Below, in pieces: positions 33,408-42,698 of a stretch of DNA of 64,000 nucleotides (positions are counted from its first letter, which is position 1; the number at the start of each line of letters is the position of its first letter). The stretch lies in contig NZ_BMHO01000001.1 of NCBI RefSeq assembly GCF_014640975.1, positions 1,622,166 to 1,686,165 of the forward strand, read 5' to 3'. Origin of the DNA: Microbacterium faecale (GTDB lineage Bacteria; Actinomycetota; Actinomycetes; Actinomycetales; Microbacteriaceae). The position numbers and the translations under genes were made by a program. A model generated the notes under the pieces. The model searched no databases and was not told the origin of the DNA. It saw only the letters and a program-made list of their open reading frames with translations.

Positions 33408-34517
33408 ATGACGCAGAACCGTGACGAGATGGCGGCATCGACAGCCGATCCCGGTCACCCGGCGGAACGCACGCGCGCCTCGATACGAGAGCAGGCGCGC
33501 ACTCCCCACCCCGACACCGCCGGCAAACCCGATTCGCTCGGCGAGATCACGAAGCCGTCGTGGAAGTACGTCCTGAAGAAGACCGTTCGCGAGTTCGGCG
33601 ACGACGAGTGCACGAACCTCGCGGCGGGCCTGACCTATTACACGGTGCTCGCGCTGTTCCCGGGCCTCATCGCCGTGTTCTCTCTGCTCGGCGTGATCGG
33701 TCAGGACGGGCAGGCCGCGGACGCGGTGCTCGGCATTGTCGACGACGTCGCTCCCGGCGGAGCCGCGGACACGCTCCGCGGACCGATCGAGGAGCTGGCG
33801 AACTCGCAGGCGGCCGGACTCGCGCTCGTGACCGGTCTCGTTCTCGCCCTCTGGACGGCGTCAGGCTACGTCCGCGCGTTCAGCAGCGCGATGAACCGCG
33901 TGTGGGAGATCGACGAGGGGCGCCCGTTCTGGAAACTTCGGCCCGTGCAGCTCGCGGTGACGCTTGCCGCGGTCCTGCTCGTGGTCGTCGCTCTCGTGCT
34001 GCTGATCGTATCGGGCCCGGTGGCCGCCGCTGTCGGTGCAGCAGTCGGCGTGGGAGACGTCGCGCTGATGGTGTGGGGGATCGCGAAGTGGCCCGTGCTG
34101 GCCTTCGTCGTGGTGCTGATCGTGGCACTGCTGTACTTCGCCACGCCCAACGCGAAGCAGCCGAAGTTCCGCTGGGTCAGCGCGGGCGCCCTGGTCGCGA
34201 TCATCGTGCTGGCGGTCGCGTCGGCCGGCTTCGGTCTCTACGTCGCCAACTTCTCGAACTACGAGCGCACCTACGGCTCGCTCGCCGGCGTGATCATCTT
34301 CCTGCTGTGGGTCTGGATTGCGAACATGGCGCTGCTGTTCGGCGCGGAGTTCGACGCGGAGCTGGAGCGCGGTCGTCAGCTCCAGGCAGGCATGCCGGCC
34401 GAGCAGCACATCCAGCTGCCGCCGCGCGACACGAAGATGATCGAGAAGCGGGCTGAGCAGGACGCCGCGGAGCTCGCGGAAGCACGACGGCTCCGGGCCA
34501 GCGCCGGCCGCGGCTGA
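33408..34517 (+). CDS. YihY/BrkB-family membrane protein
   Basis: Polytopic inner-membrane protein of 369 residues, UPF0761/BrkB family, of unknown biochemical function. About 55 polar N-terminal residues precede the family core, which opens with FGDDECTNLAAGLTYYTVLALFPGLIAVFSLLG; six helices follow, with RVWEIDEGRPFWKLRP and the signature GSLAGVIIFLLWVWIANMALLFGAEFDAELER. The charged C-terminal tail is cytoplasmic. GGAGGGG precedes the ATG and a TTAGAT -10-like box lies at 33361-33366. No operon partner. Confidence 0.9.
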   Translation: MTQNRDEMAASTADPGHPAERTRASIREQARTPHPDTAGKPDSLGEITKPSWKYVLKKTVREFGDDECTNLAAGLTYYTVLALFPGLIAVFSLLGVIGQDGQAADAVLGIVDDVAPGGAADTLRGPIEELANSQAAGLALVTGLVLALWTASGYVRAFSSAMNRVWEIDEGRPFWKLRPVQLAVTLAAVLLVVVALVLLIVSGPVAAAVGAAVGVGDVALMVWGIAKWPVLAFVVVLIVALLYFATPNAKQPKFRWVSAGALVAIIVLAVASAGFGLYVANFSNYERTYGSLAGVIIFLLWVWIANMALLFGAEFDAELERGRQLQAGMPAEQHIQLPPRDTKMIEKRAEQDAAELAEARRLRASAGRG

Positions 34518-34658
34518 CGACGATGCATCAGCCGTGAGGCGGATGAGCGAGGAGATGGTCGGGATGGTCGGGAGGATCATCGCGGGCGAATCGGACGGCG
34601 TGATCACTCTCGGCACGGGGCTGATCGTGCGGGCGGTCACTCAGGCAGACTGGAACGC

Positions 34659-36566
34659 GTGACACCGACCTCCTCGCGCCGTACCTCTCGTCTCGTCGCC
34701 TGCTCTCTCCTCGTTCCGCTCCTCGGCCTGACCGCGTGCACGGGCGATGACGGGCTCGATCAGGCCATCGAGAACCTCGTGGCATCGATCGAGGACCACG
34801 AGGTCCGCGGGTTCGACGAGGCGGCGGAGGCGCTGGCCGAGTATCCGGTGGAGGCGATGGCGGAGGAGCCTGTGCGGGACGGGGACGCCGCGACCGTCGA
34901 CCTCGCGGTGACGTGGGACATCGACGGCAACGAGTGGAGCTACGAACTGCCCGTCACGCTCGGGCTGAGCGAGGAGGAATGGTCTGTCGACGTGACGCCG
35001 CAGCTCATCGCCGATGGCCTCGAGGAGGGCGAGGTGATCGAGCTCACGCGGGAGTACCCGGCGCGCGCCGACATCGCTGGCGCCGGCGGCGAGGCGATCG
35101 TCACGGAGCGGCCCGTCATCCGCTACGGCCTCGACAAGAGCTGGATCGACCCGGGCCAGACCGAGCGCAGCGCCCGCCGCATCGCGCGGGCGCTCGGCGT
35201 CGACCCCGACGAGCTCGCGTCACGCGCGGCCCAGACGGGAGACCAGGCGTTCGTCGAAGCCATCGTGCTGCGGCCCGACGACGCGAAGGAGCGGGTGCCC
35301 GCCGACTACAGCGACATCCCCGGCGCTAACGCGGTCGACGACACGATGTTCCTCGCACCGACACGGGAGTTCGCACGAGACATCCTCGGCACCGTCGGCG
35401 AGGCGACCGCCGAGATGATCGAGGAATCCGAGGGCGCTCTCCGCGCAGGCGACGTCGTCGGGCTGTCCGGTCTGCAGGCGGCACATGATGAGGCGCTCCG
35501 CGGCATTCCCGCCGTGACCGTCAGTGCAGCGAGCGGCGAGGGCGACGATGCCGAGCGCCGCACGCTCGTCGAATGGGACGCGGTCGAAGCGGAGCCGCTC
35601 GCCACGACGCTCGACGTGAAGACCCAGCAGCGCGCCGACGCCGTGCTCGCGGACGTGCCCGGCGGCTCGTCGCTCGTCGCGATCCGCCCTTCGACGGGCG
35701 AGGTCCTCGCCGCCGCGAACGGGCCGGAGACCGAGGTCCACGCCGCCGCGACGGTCGGGCAGTACGCTCCGGGATCCACCTTCAAGATCGTGACCGCCCT
35801 CGCGCTGCTGCGACAGGGGCTGACGCCCGACGACACCGTGAGCTGCTCCGAGACCCTCACGGTCGACGGCTTCGAGTTCCATAACTTCCCGGACTACCCG
35901 GCGGACAAGACGGGCGACATCACGCTGCGCGACGCGATCGCCCACTCGTGCAATACGGCGATGATCGCGCAGTACGCCGATCTCGACCAGGCCGCGGTGC
36001 GGGACGCGGCCGCCTCGCTCGGGCTCGGGGCCGAGGCCGACCTCGGGATCCCGGCCTTCCTCGGCGACGTCCCCGAGACCGATGGCGCGACCGCCCATGC
36101 GGCGAGCCTCATCGGACAGGGCACCGTCCTCACCAGCCCGCTCGCGATGGCGACCGTCGCCGCCTCCGTCGCCGCCGGTCAGACGGTGACGCCGACCGTG
36201 CTCGCCGAGCCGGAGGAGGCCGGTTCGGCCGCGTCTCCCGCACCGACCGAATCCGGCGCGCCCGAGGAGACGTCGCCCTCGAGCGCCGACCCGCTCACGC
36301 ATGATGAGGCGGCCACCCTCCGAGCGCTGATGCGGTCGGTCGTGGTGGACGGATCCGCGTCGGAGCTGAAGGCGCTCGAACCGGCCGTGGCGGCCAAGAC
36401 CGGTACCGCCGAGTTCGGCGAGCCCGACGCCGACGGCGACCTCAGCACGCACGCGTGGATGATCGCGGTGCAGGGCGACCTCGCCGTCGCGGTATTCGTG
36501 GCCGACGGGCCTTCCGGATCCGACACAGCGGGCCCCATCATGGCCGACTTCCTCGGCCGAATGTGA
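34659..36566 (+). CDS. penicillin-binding transpeptidase with MecA-N (NTF2-like) domain, lipoprotein
   Basis: Cell-wall D,D-transpeptidase of 635 residues. The signal peptide ends in lipobox GLTAC with Cys27, suggesting a lipid anchor instead of the usual membrane helix. Domains: NTF2-like MecA-N (about 30-140), PBP dimerisation (about 145-310), and transpeptidase with the three penicillin motifs: Ser373 in PGSTFKIV, SCN in HSCNTAM (Ser430), and KTG in AKTGTAE (Lys580). A Pro/Ser/Glu-rich insertion lies near 520-545. GTG start; CAGACT (34646-34651) 7 nt before it suggests a leaderless mRNA. Related to class B PBPs used in elongation or resistance. Confidence 0.92.
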   Translation: MTPTSSRRTSRLVACSLLVPLLGLTACTGDDGLDQAIENLVASIEDHEVRGFDEAAEALAEYPVEAMAEEPVRDGDAATVDLAVTWDIDGNEWSYELPVTLGLSEEEWSVDVTPQLIADGLEEGEVIELTREYPARADIAGAGGEAIVTERPVIRYGLDKSWIDPGQTERSARRIARALGVDPDELASRAAQTGDQAFVEAIVLRPDDAKERVPADYSDIPGANAVDDTMFLAPTREFARDILGTVGEATAEMIEESEGALRAGDVVGLSGLQAAHDEALRGIPAVTVSAASGEGDDAERRTLVEWDAVEAEPLATTLDVKTQQRADAVLADVPGGSSLVAIRPSTGEVLAAANGPETEVHAAATVGQYAPGSTFKIVTALALLRQGLTPDDTVSCSETLTVDGFEFHNFPDYPADKTGDITLRDAIAHSCNTAMIAQYADLDQAAVRDAAASLGLGAEADLGIPAFLGDVPETDGATAHAASLIGQGTVLTSPLAMATVAASVAAGQTVTPTVLAEPEEAGSAASPAPTESGAPEETSPSSADPLTHDEAATLRALMRSVVVDGSASELKALEPAVAAKTGTAEFGEPDADGDLSTHAWMIAVQGDLAVAVFVADGPSGSDTAGPIMADFLGRM

Positions 36567-36639
36567 CGAAACGGCCTCCGCGGACGGCTCGGAAGCGCGC
36601 GCATGAAACTTCCGGTCGTGCACCAATAGACTGGAGCGC

Positions 36640-38205
36640 GTGACTTCTGGCGGTTCCTTTTACATCACCACACCCATCTACTACCCGAGCGATGTGCCGC
36701 ACATCGGCCACGGGTACACGACGGTGGCGGTTGACGCGCTCGCCCGGTGGCACCGTCAGGCCGGTGACGACACGTGGATGCTGACCGGAACCGACGAGCA
36801 CGGCCAGAAGATGATGCGCGCGGCCGCAGCGAACGGCGTCAGCCCGCAGGAGTGGGTCGACCGGCTCGTCTCCGAAGCGTGGCTGCCGCTGCTCGAGACG
36901 CTCGACGTCGCCAACGACGACTTCATCCGCACGACGCAGGAACGGCACGGCACGCGCGCGCAGAAGTTTTGGCAGTCCATCTACGATCGCGGCTACATCT
37001 ACGCGGGCGAGTACGAGGCGCTGTACTGCGTCGGCTGCGAGGAGTTCAAGCCCGACAATGAGATCGTCGAGGGCACGGGCGCCTTCGAGGGACTCCAGGT
37101 CTGCGCGATCCACTCCAAGCCCCTCGAGCTCCTCCACGAGAAGAACTACTTCTTCAAGCTCAGTGAGTTCGCCGAGCCGCTGCTCGAGCTGTACCGCACC
37201 CAGCTCGACTTCGTGCAGCCGGAGTCGGCGCGCAACGAGGTCGTCGCGTTCGTGCAGCAGGGGCTGAAGGACCTGTCGGTCTCCCGCAGCGCCTTCGACT
37301 GGGGGATCCCGATCCCGTGGGACGACTCCCACGTGCTGTATGTCTGGATCGACGCGCTACTGAATTACGTCACAGGCGTCGGGTACTCCGCTGACGACGA
37401 CGAGTTCGCGCGCCGCTGGCCCGGGTACCACGTCGTGGGCAAGGACATCCTGCGCTTCCACGCTGTCATCTGGCCGGCGATGCTGATGGCCGCCGGGCTC
37501 GACGTGCCCCGGGGAGTCTTCGCGCACGGATGGCTGCTCGTGGGCGGCGAGAAGATGTCGAAGTCCAAGGCGACCGGCATCGCGCCGCAGACGCTCGTCG
37601 ACACGTTCGGCAGCGACGCGTTCCGCTACTACTTCCTCTCCGCGATCGCTTTCGGCCAGGACGGATCCTTCTCGTGGGAGGACATGCTCGCGCGCTACCA
37701 CGCCGAGCTCGCGAACGGCTTCGGCAACCTCGCCTCGCGCTCCGTCGCGATGACGACCAAGTACTTCGATGGCGTCGTGCCGGAGCCGGCCGAATACCTT
37801 GAGGCTGACCTCGCCGTGCAGCGCCTTGTCACTCAGGCCGCGGAGAAGGCCGACCACGCCATCGAGCGGTTCCGCATCGACCAGGCGATCGACGAGATCT
37901 GGCAGATCGTCGACGCGCTCAACGGCTACATCACCACGACCGAGCCGTGGGTGCTCGCGAAGGACGAGAATCTGCGCCCGCGCCTCGCGACGGTGCTGTA
38001 CACGTGCCTCGAGGGTCTGCGCGCGCTCGCCGTGCTGCTCGCCCCGATTATGCCGTCCTCGACCGAGAAGCTGTGGTCCGCGCTCGGCGCCGCTGGGGCG
38101 CTCGCCGATCAGCCGATCCGCGAGGCGGGCCGGTGGGGGCAGCTCGCGCCGGGATCCGCGGTGGCGAAGCTCGCCCCGCTGTTCCCGCGCGTCGAGGACG
38201 AGTGA
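36640..38205 (+). CDS. metG: methionyl-tRNA synthetase
   Basis: Class I synthetase charging tRNA-Met, 521 residues, the compact form without the C-terminal dimerisation domain. HIGH motif as PHIGHGYTT near residue 22, a single zinc-knuckle pair CVGC, and KMSKSKATG for the activation loop. GTG start directly downstream of TAGACT (36627-36632) with 7 nt spacing and an ATGAAA -35-like hexamer 18 bp further up, indicating leaderless transcription. It heads the metG-tatD-rsmA block typical of actinobacteria. Confidence 0.97.
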   Translation: MTSGGSFYITTPIYYPSDVPHIGHGYTTVAVDALARWHRQAGDDTWMLTGTDEHGQKMMRAAAANGVSPQEWVDRLVSEAWLPLLETLDVANDDFIRTTQERHGTRAQKFWQSIYDRGYIYAGEYEALYCVGCEEFKPDNEIVEGTGAFEGLQVCAIHSKPLELLHEKNYFFKLSEFAEPLLELYRTQLDFVQPESARNEVVAFVQQGLKDLSVSRSAFDWGIPIPWDDSHVLYVWIDALLNYVTGVGYSADDDEFARRWPGYHVVGKDILRFHAVIWPAMLMAAGLDVPRGVFAHGWLLVGGEKMSKSKATGIAPQTLVDTFGSDAFRYYFLSAIAFGQDGSFSWEDMLARYHAELANGFGNLASRSVAMTTKYFDGVVPEPAEYLEADLAVQRLVTQAAEKADHAIERFRIDQAIDEIWQIVDALNGYITTTEPWVLAKDENLRPRLATVLYTCLEGLRALAVLLAPIMPSSTEKLWSALGAAGALADQPIREAGRWGQLAPGSAVAKLAPLFPRVEDE

Positions 38206-38211
38206 CGCCGG

Positions 38212-39087
38212 ATGGCCGAGACCTACGTCCAGGAGCGCTCTAGGAAGGGCCGGAAGGACCTCTCGCATCCTGAGCCGCCCGAGCCGCTGGCCGTGCCGGT
38301 CTACGACAATCACTGCCACCTCGACATCGACGACGGCGACGACCCGCTTTCGCTGACGGAGCAGCTCACCCGTGCCGAGCGCGTAGGCGTCGCGGGTGTC
38401 GTGCAGTCCTCGGGGGATCTCGCGTCGTCACGATGGGCGGTGCGGGCGGCCGAACAGGATCCGCGCGTGCTCGCGTCGGTCGCGATCCACCCGAACGACG
38501 CGCCCGTGTACGCTGCCGACGGCGCGCTCGAGCAAGCGATCGCCGAGATCGACGAGCTCGCGGCGCACCCGCGTGTGCGTGCCATCGGCGAGACCGGTCT
38601 CGACTTCTTCCGCACCGGCGAGGAGGGGTGGCCGGCGCAGTACGCGTCGTTCGAGGCGCACATCGAGCTCGCGAAGAAGCACGGCATCGCGATGCAGATC
38701 CACGATCGCGATGCACACCGCGAGGTGCTCGACACCCTGCATCGCGTCGGTGCGCCGGATCGCACGGTCTTCCACTGCTTCTCGGGCGACGCTGCGGTCG
38801 CGCGCGAGGCGGTCGAGGCCGGCTGCTGGATCTCCTTCGCCGGCAACGTGACCTTCCGGAACGCGCAGAATCTCCGGGACGCGCTCGACGTCACGCCGCG
38901 GGAGAAGATCCTCGTCGAGACCGACGCTCCGTTCCTCACTCCCATGCCGTACCGGGGTCGCCCCAACGCCCCGTATCTCGTGCCGCTGACGATGCGATTC
39001 ATCGCCGAGCATCTCGGCACCGACCTCGATGAGCTCTGCGCCCAGGTCGCCGCCAACACGGTCGCGGTCTACGGAGACTGGCGATGA
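38212..39087 (+). CDS. tatD: TatD-family metal-dependent hydrolase/DNase
   Basis: TIM-barrel metallohydrolase of 291 residues with the family metal ligands: N-terminal DNHCHLDID, the glutamate in AIGETGLDFF, histidines in MQIHDRD and VFHCFSGD, and the aspartate of LVETDAPFLTP. TatD enzymes act as 3'-5' DNases in repair. The first about 30 residues (basic, Pro-rich) precede the core. It starts 6 nt after metG and overlaps rsmA as ATGA, so it is part of the same operon. Confidence 0.94.
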   Translation: MAETYVQERSRKGRKDLSHPEPPEPLAVPVYDNHCHLDIDDGDDPLSLTEQLTRAERVGVAGVVQSSGDLASSRWAVRAAEQDPRVLASVAIHPNDAPVYAADGALEQAIAEIDELAAHPRVRAIGETGLDFFRTGEEGWPAQYASFEAHIELAKKHGIAMQIHDRDAHREVLDTLHRVGAPDRTVFHCFSGDAAVAREAVEAGCWISFAGNVTFRNAQNLRDALDVTPREKILVETDAPFLTPMPYRGRPNAPYLVPLTMRFIAEHLGTDLDELCAQVAANTVAVYGDWR

Positions 39088-39935
39088 CGATCCGGCTGCT
39101 CGGCGCAGCCGACATCCGCCGGCTCGCGGCCGAGCTCGACGTCACGCCGACGAAGCGGCTCGGTCAGAACTTCGTCGTGGACGCCAACACCGTCCGCGGG
39201 ATCGTGCGCAAGGCGCAGGTGACGGACGAGGACCGGGTGGTCGAGGTCGGGCCCGGCCTGGGGTCTCTCACGCTGGCGATCTTGGAGACGGGCGCGCGCG
39301 TCACGGCGGTCGAGATCGACTCCCGCCTCGCGTCCCGCCTCGCGCAGACGGCGGCGGAGCAGGGCGTCCCGGACGAACTGCTGACGGTGGTGGAGCACGA
39401 CGCGATGACGATCGCGGACCTGCCCGGCGAACCCGGCGTCCTCGTGGCGAACCTGCCGTACAACGTCTCCGTCCCGGTGCTGCTGCACTTCATGGCCACG
39501 TTCCCGACACTGCGGCGCGGCGTCGTCATGGTGCAGTCCGAGGTCGGCGAGCGCCTCGCGGCCGCCCCCGGCGGAAAGATCTACGGCGCCCCGAGCGCGA
39601 AAGCGGCGTGGTACGGCTCCTGGGCGCTCGTGGGTACGGTTTCGCGCCGAGTCTTCTGGCCGGTCCCGAACGTCGACAGCGTGCTTGTCGGCTTCGAGCG
39701 GAGCCCAGAGCCGCTGGGGAGCGAAGAAGAGCGCCTCCAGACCTTCCAGATCATCGATCTCGCCTTCCAGCAGCGCCGCAAGATGCTGCGGCAGGCGCTG
39801 TCGGCCCGGTTCGGCGGATCCGCGGCCGCGAGCGCCGTGCTGGAAGCGGCTGACGTCGACCCGACCGCGCGCGGCGAGGCGCTCGACGTCCATGCCTTCC
39901 GACGGATCGCGCGCGCGGCCGACGCTCGCCGGTAA
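39084..39935 (+). CDS. rsmA: 16S rRNA (adenine1518-N6/adenine1519-N6)-dimethyltransferase KsgA
   Basis: SAM-dependent dimethyltransferase of 283 residues modifying the two adenines in helix 45 of 16S rRNA. Motifs: KRLGQNFVVDANTVRGIV at the N-terminus, VVEVGPGLGSLTLAIL (SAM), VANLPYNVSVPVLLHF (catalytic NLPY), and VFWPVPNVDSVLV. Translationally coupled to tatD by ATGA. Its TAA stop is also the first half of a TAACCT -10 for the next gene. Confidence 0.97.
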   Translation: MTIRLLGAADIRRLAAELDVTPTKRLGQNFVVDANTVRGIVRKAQVTDEDRVVEVGPGLGSLTLAILETGARVTAVEIDSRLASRLAQTAAEQGVPDELLTVVEHDAMTIADLPGEPGVLVANLPYNVSVPVLLHFMATFPTLRRGVVMVQSEVGERLAAAPGGKIYGAPSAKAAWYGSWALVGTVSRRVFWPVPNVDSVLVGFERSPEPLGSEEERLQTFQIIDLAFQQRRKMLRQALSARFGGSAAASAVLEAADVDPTARGEALDVHAFRRIARAADARR

Positions 39936-39944
39936 CCTGAAGTG

Positions 39945-41015
39945 GTGACCGATTCCCCGCACTTCCACCGTCGCGACGTCCCGGACCTCCACCGTCCCTA
40001 CGTCGCGGCGGACGACCGTTACGCGTCGTTCGCGTTCCGGCAGGTCGGCTCATCCGGACTCTTCTTGCCCGCCCTCTCGCTCGGGTTGTGGTGGAACTTC
40101 GGAGACAATGTCGCGCTCGATCGTCAACGTGAGCTGCTGCGCTACGCGTTCGACAAGGGGATCACGCACTTCGACCTCGCGAACAATTACGGCCCGCCGT
40201 ACGGATCCGCCGAGAAGAACTTCGGCCGTATCTACCGCGAGGATCTCGCTCCCTATCGCGATGAGCTCATCATCTCGTCGAAGGCCGGCTTCGATATGTG
40301 GCGGGGGCCATACGGAGACTGGGGCTCGCGGAAGTACCTCCTGGCGAGCGCGGAGCGTTCGCTGCAGAGCATGAACCTCGACTACGTCGACGTCTTCTAC
40401 TCTCATCGCCCCGACCCCGTCACCCCGATCGAGGAGACGATCGGGGCGCTCGACACCCTCGTGCGGCAGGGCAAGGCGCTCTACGCGGGCATCTCCTCGT
40501 ACTCGGCGTCGCAGACGATCGAGGCGAAGGCTGTCGCTCGCTCGCTCGGCACACCCCTGGTGATCCACCAGCCCGCGTACTCGATCCTCGAGCGCGGGAT
40601 CGAAGACGGCCTGACCGACGCTCTCGCTCAGGAAGAGCTCGGCGCGATCGCGTTCGTGCCGCTCGCGCAGGGGCTGTTGACGAACAAGTATCTCGGTGAG
40701 GGCGACGCCGATCGCTCGCAGCAGCGCTCCTCGCTCGGCGGGCGTCGCGTGACGCCCGAGGCACGCGCGCAGCTGCGGCGGCTCGACGCCGTCGCCTCGG
40801 AGCGTGGCCAGACGCTCGCGCAGCTCGCCCTGCAGTGGGTGCTGCGGAACGACGTGGTGGCCTCCGCTCTCATCGGCGCGAGCACCACGGCGCAGCTCGA
40901 CGAGAACCTCCGCGCCCTCGATGGCGCGGCATTCGCCGCCGAAGAGCTCGAGATTATCGACGAGGTCTCCTCGGCGCTCGACAGCGCGAACGTGTGGGCC
41001 GCGGACCGAGGCTGA
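39945..41015 (+). CDS. aldo/keto reductase, YghZ/L-glyceraldehyde-3-phosphate reductase-like
   Basis: AKR of 356 residues, AKR14-type. Catalytic residues are visible in [15 protein letters not shown] (Asp, Tyr), [10 protein letters not shown] (Lys) and [11 protein letters not shown] (His). Start chosen at GTG 39945, which lies 6 nt after TAACCT (39933-39938); GTG 39942 is the alternative. The -10 box contains the rsmA stop codon, so the gene can be transcribed as a leaderless mRNA although it sits in line with rsmA. It interrupts the common rsmA-ispE order. ispE follows after 4 nt. Confidence 0.88.
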   Translation: MTDSPHFHRRDVPDLHRPYVAADDRYASFAFRQVGSSGLFLPALSLGLWWNFGDNVALDRQRELLRYAFDKGITHFDLANNYGPPYGSAEKNFGRIYREDLAPYRDELIISSKAGFDMWRGPYGDWGSRKYLLASAERSLQSMNLDYVDVFYSHRPDPVTPIEETIGALDTLVRQGKALYAGISSYSASQTIEAKAVARSLGTPLVIHQPAYSILERGIEDGLTDALAQEELGAIAFVPLAQGLLTNKYLGEGDADRSQQRSSLGGRRVTPEARAQLRRLDAVASERGQTLAQLALQWVLRNDVVASALIGASTTAQLDENLRALDGAAFAAEELEIIDEVSSALDSANVWAADRG

Positions 41016-41019
41016 TGTC

Positions 41020-41949
41020 GTGACGCTGGTCGAGGAGTTCCCGGGAGTGCGCGTCCGCGCGCCCGGGAAGATCAACGTCTACCTCGAGATCGGGCCGCGC
41101 AAGGACGATGGCTACCACGATCTCGCCACCGCGTATCAGGCGATCAACCTATTCGAGGACGTGGTCGCGACCCACTCCGACGAGTTCTCGCTCGCGCTCA
41201 CCGGTACCGTCGACCTCATCGGCGTCCCCGTCGACGAGTCGAATCTCGCGCTGCGTGCCGCTCGGCTGCTGCAACGAGCGTCCGGGTACAGCGGAGGGGT
41301 GCACCTCGACATCCGCAAGGAGGTCCCCGTCGCGGGGGGCATGGGAGGCGGATCCGCCGACGCGGCGGCCGCGCTCGTCGCCTGCGACGCCCTGTGGGGC
41401 ACGGGCCTGTCTTCGCGCGAACTGCACGATCTCGCCGCGCAGCTCGGCGCCGATGTACCGTTTGCGCTGATGGGCGGCACAGCGATCGGCACGGGCCGCG
41501 GCGACGTGCTGAACCCGGCCCTCGCACGGGGCCGGTTCGAATGGGTCATCGTCACGAACCAGATCGGGATGTCGACGCCGGCGACCTACGACGAGATCGA
41601 TCGCCTGCGCGAGGAGCATGCCGGAAAGATCCCCGCCGTGCACGAGACGCCGTCGGTACCGGCGAGCGTCCTGCACGCGCTGCGCGCGGGGGATCCGCGC
41701 ATGCTCGCGGACGTGATCCACAACGACCTCCAGGCCGCCGCGCTGCGCCTGCGTCCCGACCTGGGCGAGGTCCTCGAACGCGGCGAGGCCGCAGGGGCGC
41801 TCGCGAGTCTCGTCTCGGGGTCCGGGCCGACGCTCGCCTTCCTGGCCGAGTCGAAGGCCGAGGCGCGCGCGTTGCAGCAGGCGCTCGAGAGCGCGGGCCA
41901 TGAGGCGTTGAATGTCTCGGGGCCGGTTCACGGAGCGCGGATCGTGTGA
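41020..41949 (+). CDS. ispE: 4-diphosphocytidyl-2-C-methyl-D-erythritol kinase
   Basis: GHMP kinase of the non-mevalonate isoprenoid pathway, 309 residues. Motifs: [23 protein letters not shown], the ATP loop [17 protein letters not shown] and the C-terminal [13 protein letters not shown] start 4 nt after the previous stop; there is no convincing Shine-Dalgarno, so translation is probably coupled. Its stop TGA overlaps the pxpA ATG by one base. ispE after rsmA is a standard actinobacterial order, here with an aldo/keto reductase between. Confidence 0.95.
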   Translation: MTLVEEFPGVRVRAPGKINVYLEIGPRKDDGYHDLATAYQAINLFEDVVATHSDEFSLALTGTVDLIGVPVDESNLALRAARLLQRASGYSGGVHLDIRKEVPVAGGMGGGSADAAAALVACDALWGTGLSSRELHDLAAQLGADVPFALMGGTAIGTGRGDVLNPALARGRFEWVIVTNQIGMSTPATYDEIDRLREEHAGKIPAVHETPSVPASVLHALRAGDPRMLADVIHNDLQAAALRLRPDLGEVLERGEAAGALASLVSGSGPTLAFLAESKAEARALQQALESAGHEALNVSGPVHGARIV

Positions 41950-42698
41950 TGGACCTCAACAGCGACGTCGGCGAATCGTTCGGATCGTGGCCCATGGGAG
42001 ACGACCGCGCGATGTTCACGCACGTCACGAGCGCGAACGTCGCGTGCGGATTCCACGCGGGCGACCCCACGGGCATCGCCCGGACATGCCGTGATGCGGT
42101 CGACGCGAGTGTGACCATCGGGGCGCACGTCGGATACCGCGACCTCGCGGGCTTCGGCCGGCGTTTCCTCGACTGTTCCGAGACGGAGCTCGCCGACGAC
42201 GTCGTCTACCAGCTCGGAGCGCTCCAGGGGCTCGCCCGCCGCGCGGGCGGCGACGTCCGCTACGTCAAACCGCACGGCGCCCTCTACAACGCGATTGTGA
42301 CGCACGAAGCCCACGCGCGCGCCCTCGTCGATGCGATCCGGTCGGTGGATCCGTCGCTGCCGCTCGTGCTGCTGCCCGGCAGCGTCGCGGCGACGATCGC
42401 CGAGGGAGCCGGCCTCCGCGTCGTCGGCGAGGCGTTCGCCGACCGCGCGTACACGCCGGAGGGTTACCTCGTCCCGCGCGGCACAGCGGGAGCGGTGCTG
42501 CACGACGCCGATCTTGTCGCCCAGCGCATGACGAGATTCGCGCGAGACGGCGTGCTCACGGCGATTGATGGAGCCGAGGTCCGCGTCGAGGCGGAGACCA
42601 TCTGTCTGCACAGTGACACGCCGGGAGCGGTGGCGATCGCGGCCGCAGTCCGCGGAGCCCTGACCGAGGCGGGGGTCTCGCTTCGGAGCTTCGCGTGA
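41949..42698 (+). CDS. pxpA: 5-oxoprolinase subunit PxpA (LamB/YcsF family)
   Basis: Cytosolic protein of 249 residues from the first subunit of the prokaryotic ATP-dependent 5-oxoprolinase that opens pyroglutamate to glutamate. Family signatures: [60 protein letters not shown] and [20 protein letters not shown] 41949 overlaps the ispE stop (TGATG); a GTG one codon earlier is possible. Coupled to the pxpB-pxpC fusion by a GTGA overlap. Confidence 0.95.
   Translation: MDLNSDVGESFGSWPMGDDRAMFTHVTSANVACGFHAGDPTGIARTCRDAVDASVTIGAHVGYRDLAGFGRRFLDCSETELADDVVYQLGALQGLARRAGGDVRYVKPHGALYNAIVTHEAHARALVDAIRSVDPSLPLVLLPGSVAATIAEGAGLRVVGEAFADRAYTPEGYLVPRGTAGAVLHDADLVAQRMTRFARDGVLTAIDGAEVRVEAETICLHSDTPGAVAIAAAVRGALTEAGVSLRSFA

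Noticed and set aside
34543..34662. 39-codon frame (begins MSEEMVGMVGRIIAG) overlapping the PBP start as GTGA
   Set aside because: The overlap is tempting as translational coupling, but no Shine-Dalgarno precedes it and the region also fits a leaderless PBP promoter (CAGACT). No family is recognised. Left as a possible chance frame.
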